Below are positions 34,799 through 38,396 of a stretch of 38,396 nucleotides of DNA, one piece after another. Position numbers and translations under genes: made by a program. The first letter of the stretch is position 1; each line of letters begins with the position of its first letter. Below the pieces are notes generated by a model. That model saw nothing but the letters and a program-made list of their open reading frames with translations. It was not told the origin of the DNA and searched no databases. Source of the DNA: Candidatus Avitreponema avistercoris (GTDB lineage Bacteria; Spirochaetota; Spirochaetia; Treponematales; Treponemataceae); contig JADIMS010000029.1 in assembly GCA_017694555.1 (NCBI GenBank), positions 1 to 38,396 on the forward strand, in the 5' to 3' direction.

Positions 34799-35827
34799 TT
34801 ACTGATTCTTGTAGCTGGTATCCCGAATATTCAGATATTTAATCGGGTCAACCACTTCGGATCCGATATGAATTTCATAATGCAGGTGCGGGCCGGTAGA
34901 AATCCCGGTGTTACCGATGTACCCGATAACCTGTCCCTGTTCCACATGCTCCCCGCGCTTGACCCGCTGCGAAAGCAAATGTGCATAGCGGGTATAAAAT
35001 CCGTGTTTGTGCCGGATAATTACGTAATTCCCGAAGCCCGGGTCATAATCCACCATAACGATCTGCCCGTCCGCGGTGGCCAGCACCGGATCCCCGGAAC
35101 GGTAGGTGGAAAGGTCGATCCCTTTATGGATATACCACTGTTTGGAAAACACATGGCGGTTCTGTCCGAACATCTGTGAAATATGGCCAATTCCGCCCTG
35201 AATCGGCCACAAACTGGGAATATCGGAAAACAAAGCATCGCGCGAATTCAACAGCTTGCCGATTTCTTCAATCGGCTGCACGGAGTCTTCCAAAAACGAA
35301 GAAATCCGCTGCAAATCCGCCGCTTCCGGCAATTCCCCGCGCGAAGTCTGCCTGATGTCAAAAAACGAAGAAAGGTCGCCCGAACGGACCGAATCCTCTT
35401 CGGAAGCCGTGTCGATACCAACCAAAGACAGCGTTTCGGAAAAACTGGTCTGAAAATTGCGCGCCGCATTCAACAGCGATCCGGTTTCGTCTTTCAGACG
35501 GTCCAGACTGGCCCGGGTTTCCGTAATTTCCTGTTCCAGCGAAGCAAGCGTACGCTCTGAAGTAATCACCCGCCGGGAATAGATAAAAAAGGCGGAAAAT
35601 ATACCGGTAAGCAACAGCACAAAAAGCGAAATGGAAAACACCGAGGCTTGTATGTTGATAACTTTTTTCTGAGAATGCGGCACCAGCATAATTGTAATTT
35701 TCCGCCCGGCGCCGGCAATAACCGCCCGGAAAAAACCTGCCACAGCGGAAAATATACTTTTGAAAATCCGGCGGACGGTCCGCACGGCACGGTTTTCTAT
35801 CCGTTTATAGCCTCTCGTTTTTGCCAA
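34799..35827 (-). CDS. M23-family peptidoglycan endopeptidase with membrane anchor
   Basis: The 342-residue protein has a basic cytosolic N-terminus, one membrane helix (about 65-86), a coiled coil (about 90-125) and a C-terminal LytM/M23 domain (about 225-330). The zinc ligands are in HKGIDLS and HLHYEIH. It cuts peptide crosslinks in the periplasm and, with the adjacent bactofilin, probably shapes the cell wall. The start is TTG at 35827 with AGGAGA 7 bases upstream. No other start precedes the membrane helix closely. A strong palindrome overlaps its promoter. Confidence 0.92.
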   Translation of the reverse strand: MAKTRGYKRIENRAVRTVRRIFKSIFSAVAGFFRAVIAGAGRKITIMLVPHSQKKVINIQASVFSISLFVLLLTGIFSAFFIYSRRVITSERTLASLEQEITETRASLDRLKDETGSLLNAARNFQTSFSETLSLVGIDTASEEDSVRSGDLSSFFDIRQTSRGELPEAADLQRISSFLEDSVQPIEEIGKLLNSRDALFSDIPSLWPIQGGIGHISQMFGQNRHVFSKQWYIHKGIDLSTYRSGDPVLATADGQIVMVDYDPGFGNYVIIRHKHGFYTRYAHLLSQRVKRGEHVEQGQVIGYIGNTGISTGPHLHYEIHIGSEVVDPIKYLNIRDTSYKNQ

Positions 35828-35858
35828 AACAAGCTCTCCTGTCGTTCACCGAAGAACG

Positions 35859-35881
35859 TTTCATCCTATCATAGGTTGAAA
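35859..35881. promoter_or_regulatory. 23-base palindrome over the M23 promoter (candidate operator)
   Basis: TTTCATCCTATCATAGGTTGAAA is a near-perfect palindrome: 10 of 11 position pairs are complementary about the central C at 35870. It covers the -10 box and most of the spacer of the M23-bactofilin promoter, the expected place for a repressor site. Confidence 0.65.
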
Positions 35882-35892
35882 CACAGTGTCAA
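35863..35892 (-). promoter_or_regulatory. Promoter of the M23-bactofilin-YaaR-PSP1 operon
   Basis: TTGACA (35887-35892) lies 18 bases before TAGGAT (35863-35868) on the minus strand. The leader of about 30 bases contains the AGGAGA site used by the TTG start. Confidence 0.6.
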
Positions 35893-35922
35893 ATCCGCGT
35901 TTCCTTCCGCAAGTATTTTTTG

Positions 35923-35951
35923 TTGACGGCACAGATACCCTGTGGTATATT
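35923..35951 (+). promoter_or_regulatory. Promoter of the TatD-dusB operon
   Basis: TTGACG (35923-35928) and TATATT (35946-35951) are separated by 17 bases. The start near 35958 leaves a leader of about 56 bases with a small TTGCA/TGCAA hairpin and only a weak GAGAG ribosome site. Confidence 0.7.
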
Positions 35952-36013
35952 TTTGCCGAAGCAGTTGGAACACCCCGAAAACCATATTGCACAATTGCAA
36001 AAGAGAGAAAACC

Positions 36014-36787
36014 ATGCAAATTTTTGATACTCATGCCCATATCGGCCTCATTTATGACGATCCTATAGAACAGCTCCGGGTTATCCAGGAAGCAAAACGG
36101 GCAAAAGTTACGCGGATCATCAGCATTTGCAATAACCTCCACGACTTCAACACCGTTTATCAAACACTGAAAACCGAACCGTCCATTTACCACGCTATCG
36201 GCGTTTCTCCTTCCGAAGTCACCAATCCGGGCCGGGACTGGATTCATACGGTGGAAGAAGGCCTCAAACTTCCGGGCGTTGTTGCACTTGGTGAAATCGG
36301 CCTGGATTACTTCCGGAAATTCGGAGATAAAAAATCCCAAATTGAACTTTTTATCACCCAGCTGGAAATCGCCTCCAAAGCAAACGTCCCCGTTATTATA
36401 CATAATCGGGATGCCGGACAAGATGTTTTAGCTGTTCTTGCAGAAAAACTTCCGGAAGCCGGCGGCGTACTGCATTGTTATTCAGAAGACGCAGAATATG
36501 CCCGGCTGGCGCTGGACCTGAATCTGTATTTTTCATTCGCAGGAAACCTGACTTACCGCAACGCCCGCAATTTGCACGAGACCATTCTTTCCCTGCCCAA
36601 GGACCGCATCCTTGTGGAATCCGAAAGCCCGTTTATGGTTCCGGCTGAATACCGCGGTAAACGGAATATGCCCGCGTATACGGTATCCACGGTGAAATTC
36701 ATGGCAGAAATGCTGGAAATGGATATCGAAGAACTTGCCGCGCAGCTTTGGAAAAACAGCTGTACGCTGTTCCGTTTACCGGAATAA
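36014..36787 (+). CDS. TatD-family metal-dependent hydrolase
   Basis: The 257-residue protein has the TatD motifs in order: DTHAHIG, ALGEIGLDYF, IIHNRDA and LHCYS. The last motif reads VESESPF where the family normally has ETD(A/S)P, so the usual final metal-binding Asp is Glu. TatD proteins are 3'-5' DNases or phosphohydrolases. The track starts 24 codons early. The ATG at 36014 gives the family start MQIFDTHAH. It precedes dusB by 27 bases and is divergent from the M23 operon. Confidence 0.92.
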   Translation: MQIFDTHAHIGLIYDDPIEQLRVIQEAKRAKVTRIISICNNLHDFNTVYQTLKTEPSIYHAIGVSPSEVTNPGRDWIHTVEEGLKLPGVVALGEIGLDYFRKFGDKKSQIELFITQLEIASKANVPVIIHNRDAGQDVLAVLAEKLPEAGGVLHCYSEDAEYARLALDLNLYFSFAGNLTYRNARNLHETILSLPKDRILVESESPFMVPAEYRGKRNMPAYTVSTVKFMAEMLEMDIEELAAQLWKNSCTLFRLPE

Positions 36788-36814
36788 TCTGCGGCGGACG
36801 GCCGTATATCCTGC

Positions 36815-37870
36815 ATGAGCAAAACCGGATCCCTGCTGCATCCCGTGCAGATCGGGGGACTTACGCTTCCCGGAAACCTGTTTCTCGCACCGGTTGCCGG
36901 ATATTCTGATTATGCATTCCGCAGTATTTGTGCAGAATTCGGCGCGTCTTTCGCGTTCACCGAGATGGTTTCCGCGGAAGCCTTGGTACGGAATTCGGGG
37001 AAAACGAAAACGCTGATGGCGCGTGCGCGCAGCGAAAAAGCATACGCGGTCCAACTTTTCGGCGCAGATCCGGCAACAGTCGGGCAGGCGGCCCGGATTG
37101 TGCTGGAAACCACCGATACAGACTGCCTGGATATCAATGCAGGCTGCCCGGTACCCAAAATCGTAAAAACCGGCGCAGGTGCAGCGCTGACCAGAGACCC
37201 GGACAGGCTTTTTTTTGTCGTACAGGCTGCGGTAAACGCCGTACAAAAAGCGGCGGAAGAAACCGCCCGCAAACAGGTGCCGGTTACCGTAAAAATCCGG
37301 GCAGGATGGGACGCTTCAGCCATTACCTGGAAAGAAGCTGCGGAGGCTGCCATCCAAGCCGGCGCGGCTGCGGTTACCCTGCATCCGAGGACGCGGGCGC
37401 AGGGCTATGAGGGAAAAGCCGACTGGAATCTGATTACCCGGCTCAAAGCATCCGCCGGCCGGAAATTTCCGGCGGTAAAAATATTCGGTTCCGGCGACCT
37501 GTTTTCTCCGGAAGACGCACAAAACATGCTGCAGGAAACCGGCTGCGACGGGGTAATGTTTGCACGGGGAGCATTGGGGAATCCCTTTATTTTCTGCCAG
37601 ACAGCCGCCCTGCTGTCCGGAAAACCCGTGCCGGAAATTTCCGATGAAGAGCGGATCCGCGCCGGATGGCGGGAATTTCTGCTCCTGCAGGAACACGCCG
37701 GGGAAGCGCTTGCCTGCATGGAAATGCGGAAACGTTTCTGCGCTTACACCAAAGGGATAGGGCACGGAGCAAAACTGCGCGACGCACTTGTCCGCGGAAA
37801 AAGCGAAGCCGAATTCCGGAAAATCTTCACCGGCGCCGGATTTTCCCTTTCCGGCATCCAAACGCACTGA
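36815..37870 (+). CDS. dusB: tRNA-dihydrouridine synthase, DusB type
   Basis: The 351-residue flavoprotein reduces uridine to dihydrouridine in tRNA. The N-terminal barrel has FLAPVAGYSDYAFR, the catalytic Cys in DINAGCPVPKIVKTGAGAAL, KIRAGWD, HPRTRAQGYEGKADW and the FMN-binding FGSGDLFSPEDA with FARGALGNP. The C-terminal helical part has MRKRFCAYTKGI. A weak GGACGG lies upstream. The gene follows the TatD gene on the same transcript. Confidence 0.95.
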   Translation: MSKTGSLLHPVQIGGLTLPGNLFLAPVAGYSDYAFRSICAEFGASFAFTEMVSAEALVRNSGKTKTLMARARSEKAYAVQLFGADPATVGQAARIVLETTDTDCLDINAGCPVPKIVKTGAGAALTRDPDRLFFVVQAAVNAVQKAAEETARKQVPVTVKIRAGWDASAITWKEAAEAAIQAGAAAVTLHPRTRAQGYEGKADWNLITRLKASAGRKFPAVKIFGSGDLFSPEDAQNMLQETGCDGVMFARGALGNPFIFCQTAALLSGKPVPEISDEERIRAGWREFLLLQEHAGEALACMEMRKRFCAYTKGIGHGAKLRDALVRGKSEAEFRKIFTGAGFSLSGIQTH

Positions 37871-37934
37871 CGGCAAAACAAACGTATCCTGCCGGCAAGT
37901 TGCGGCAAACAAACCGGCCCTCCGTTACGGATTC

Positions 37935-37964
37935 TTGCAACAGGGGGAGAAAATGCTTTACAAT
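37935..37964 (+). promoter_or_regulatory. Promoter of the last gene, nearly leaderless
   Basis: TTGCAA (37935-37940) and TACAAT (37959-37964) are separated by 18 bases. The predicted start near 37971 is 2 bases before the ATG at 37973. Confidence 0.6.
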
Positions 37965-37972
37965 ACACGGAA

Positions 37973-38396
37973 ATGTCGTTTGTCGATACGCTGATTTCCG
38001 CCGTGCAAAATCTTTTCGAATTTCTCTTCGGTTCATTTCCGGAATTGAAAAAGAAACAGGAACTGCATAAAATTTCTGTACGCCTGAAATCCATGTTGCC
38101 GCCGATGTACCGGAACGACGGCTTTCTGCTTCCGGCTTTTGCTTCCGCCCTGTACCAGTTTTTCCAATTTCTTCAGCCGCTGCGGAAAAACCTGTATGCA
38201 ACCATCGCCAATCCGGATAAACGGATTGCGAACCGCTGCCGGGAATTTGTATTGGAAACAGCGCTGACCCCGGAAGAAAAAAAACTCCGGCTCTCCCTTC
38301 TTTATCCGGACCGGCTGAACGAGCTCCTGAAAAACACAAAAAACACTGCGGCGGTTCTTGCGGAGCAGGAAAAGAAATTCATTCAGTATATCCGGC
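37973..38396 (+). CDS. Spirochaete-type unknown protein, cut by the window end (possibly DUF5312)
   Basis: This ORF is missing from the track because it runs off the window. It opens MSFVDTLISAVQNLFEFLFGSFPE and stays open for 141 codons. The visible part is probably helical and soluble, with ELHKISVRLKSMLPPMYRNDGFLLPAFASALYQFF and NPDKRIANRCREFVLE. It resembles from memory the spirochaete DUF5312 family, but this is a weak call. Function is unknown. It has its own nearly leaderless promoter, independent of dusB. Confidence 0.75.
   Translation, partial: MSFVDTLISAVQNLFEFLFGSFPELKKKQELHKISVRLKSMLPPMYRNDGFLLPAFASALYQFFQFLQPLRKNLYATIANPDKRIANRCREFVLETALTPEEKKLRLSLLYPDRLNELLKNTKNTAAVLAEQEKKFIQYIR

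Overview
The window looks like a gene-dense chromosomal stretch from a spirochaete, most likely a Treponema-like species that makes its own fatty acids. The evidence is a trans-2-enoyl reductase of the FabV/TER type, a bactofilin-M23-YaaR-PSP1 block, LolA-like and FtsX-type envelope export genes without a recognisable LolB, a predicted outer-membrane barrel protein, and a pyruvate:ferredoxin oxidoreductase typical of an anaerobe. Base composition is about half GC, with very frequent CCGG-containing words. I saw no rRNA, tRNA, insertion sequence, phage gene or CRISPR array. No gap longer than about 215 bases lacks a gene.

Layout. 1-3.2 kb (minus): a MinD/ParA-type ATPase, a small membrane protein and a DUF21-CBS-CorC protein. 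3.3-4.7 kb (plus): a MATE exporter. 4.8-10.0 kb (minus): nifJ and a bifunctional NAD(P)HX repair enzyme. 10.1-16.0 kb: a LolD-like ATPase on the plus strand facing a minus-strand operon of two FtsX permeases, a LolA-like periplasmic protein and a predicted barrel protein. 16.2-18.2 kb (plus): a NifU-type Fe-S protein, a SlyD-type isomerase and an unusual membrane protein that joins a Gx-transporter domain to an EcfT-like domain. 18.2-29.0 kb (minus): a fatty acid synthesis block, fabH-fabD-fabG-fabF-fabZ-fabV-accB-accC-accD-accA, followed by a TPR protein and plsC. 29.2-30.9 kb (plus): a GAF-GAF-HD-GYP protein. 31.0-32.8 kb: divergent metY-type sulfhydrylase and DtxR-family regulator genes. 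32.8-35.8 kb (minus): M23 peptidase, bactofilin, YaaR and PSP1. 36.0 kb to the end (plus): a TatD-family hydrolase, dusB and a truncated spirochaete-type unknown.

The large blocks form a coherent envelope theme. Acetyl-CoA from pyruvate oxidation can feed malonyl-CoA (AccABCD), the elongation cycle (FabHDGFZV) and phosphatidic acid (PlsC). A Lol-like export machine and a shape/peptidoglycan module lie nearby. No acyl carrier protein gene is in the window.

Several things stand out. Many genes start with no Shine-Dalgarno sequence at or within about 5 bases of the start site predicted from a sigma70-type promoter with 17-18 base spacing, which suggests frequent leaderless transcripts. Two strong palindromes sit on the fabH and M23 promoters. 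A short acidic motif, L-D-x-L-F, occurs in both an export permease and the barrel protein of its operon. Several ORF-track starts (TTG codons or upstream in-frame codons) are corrected here using promoters and ribosome binding sites.
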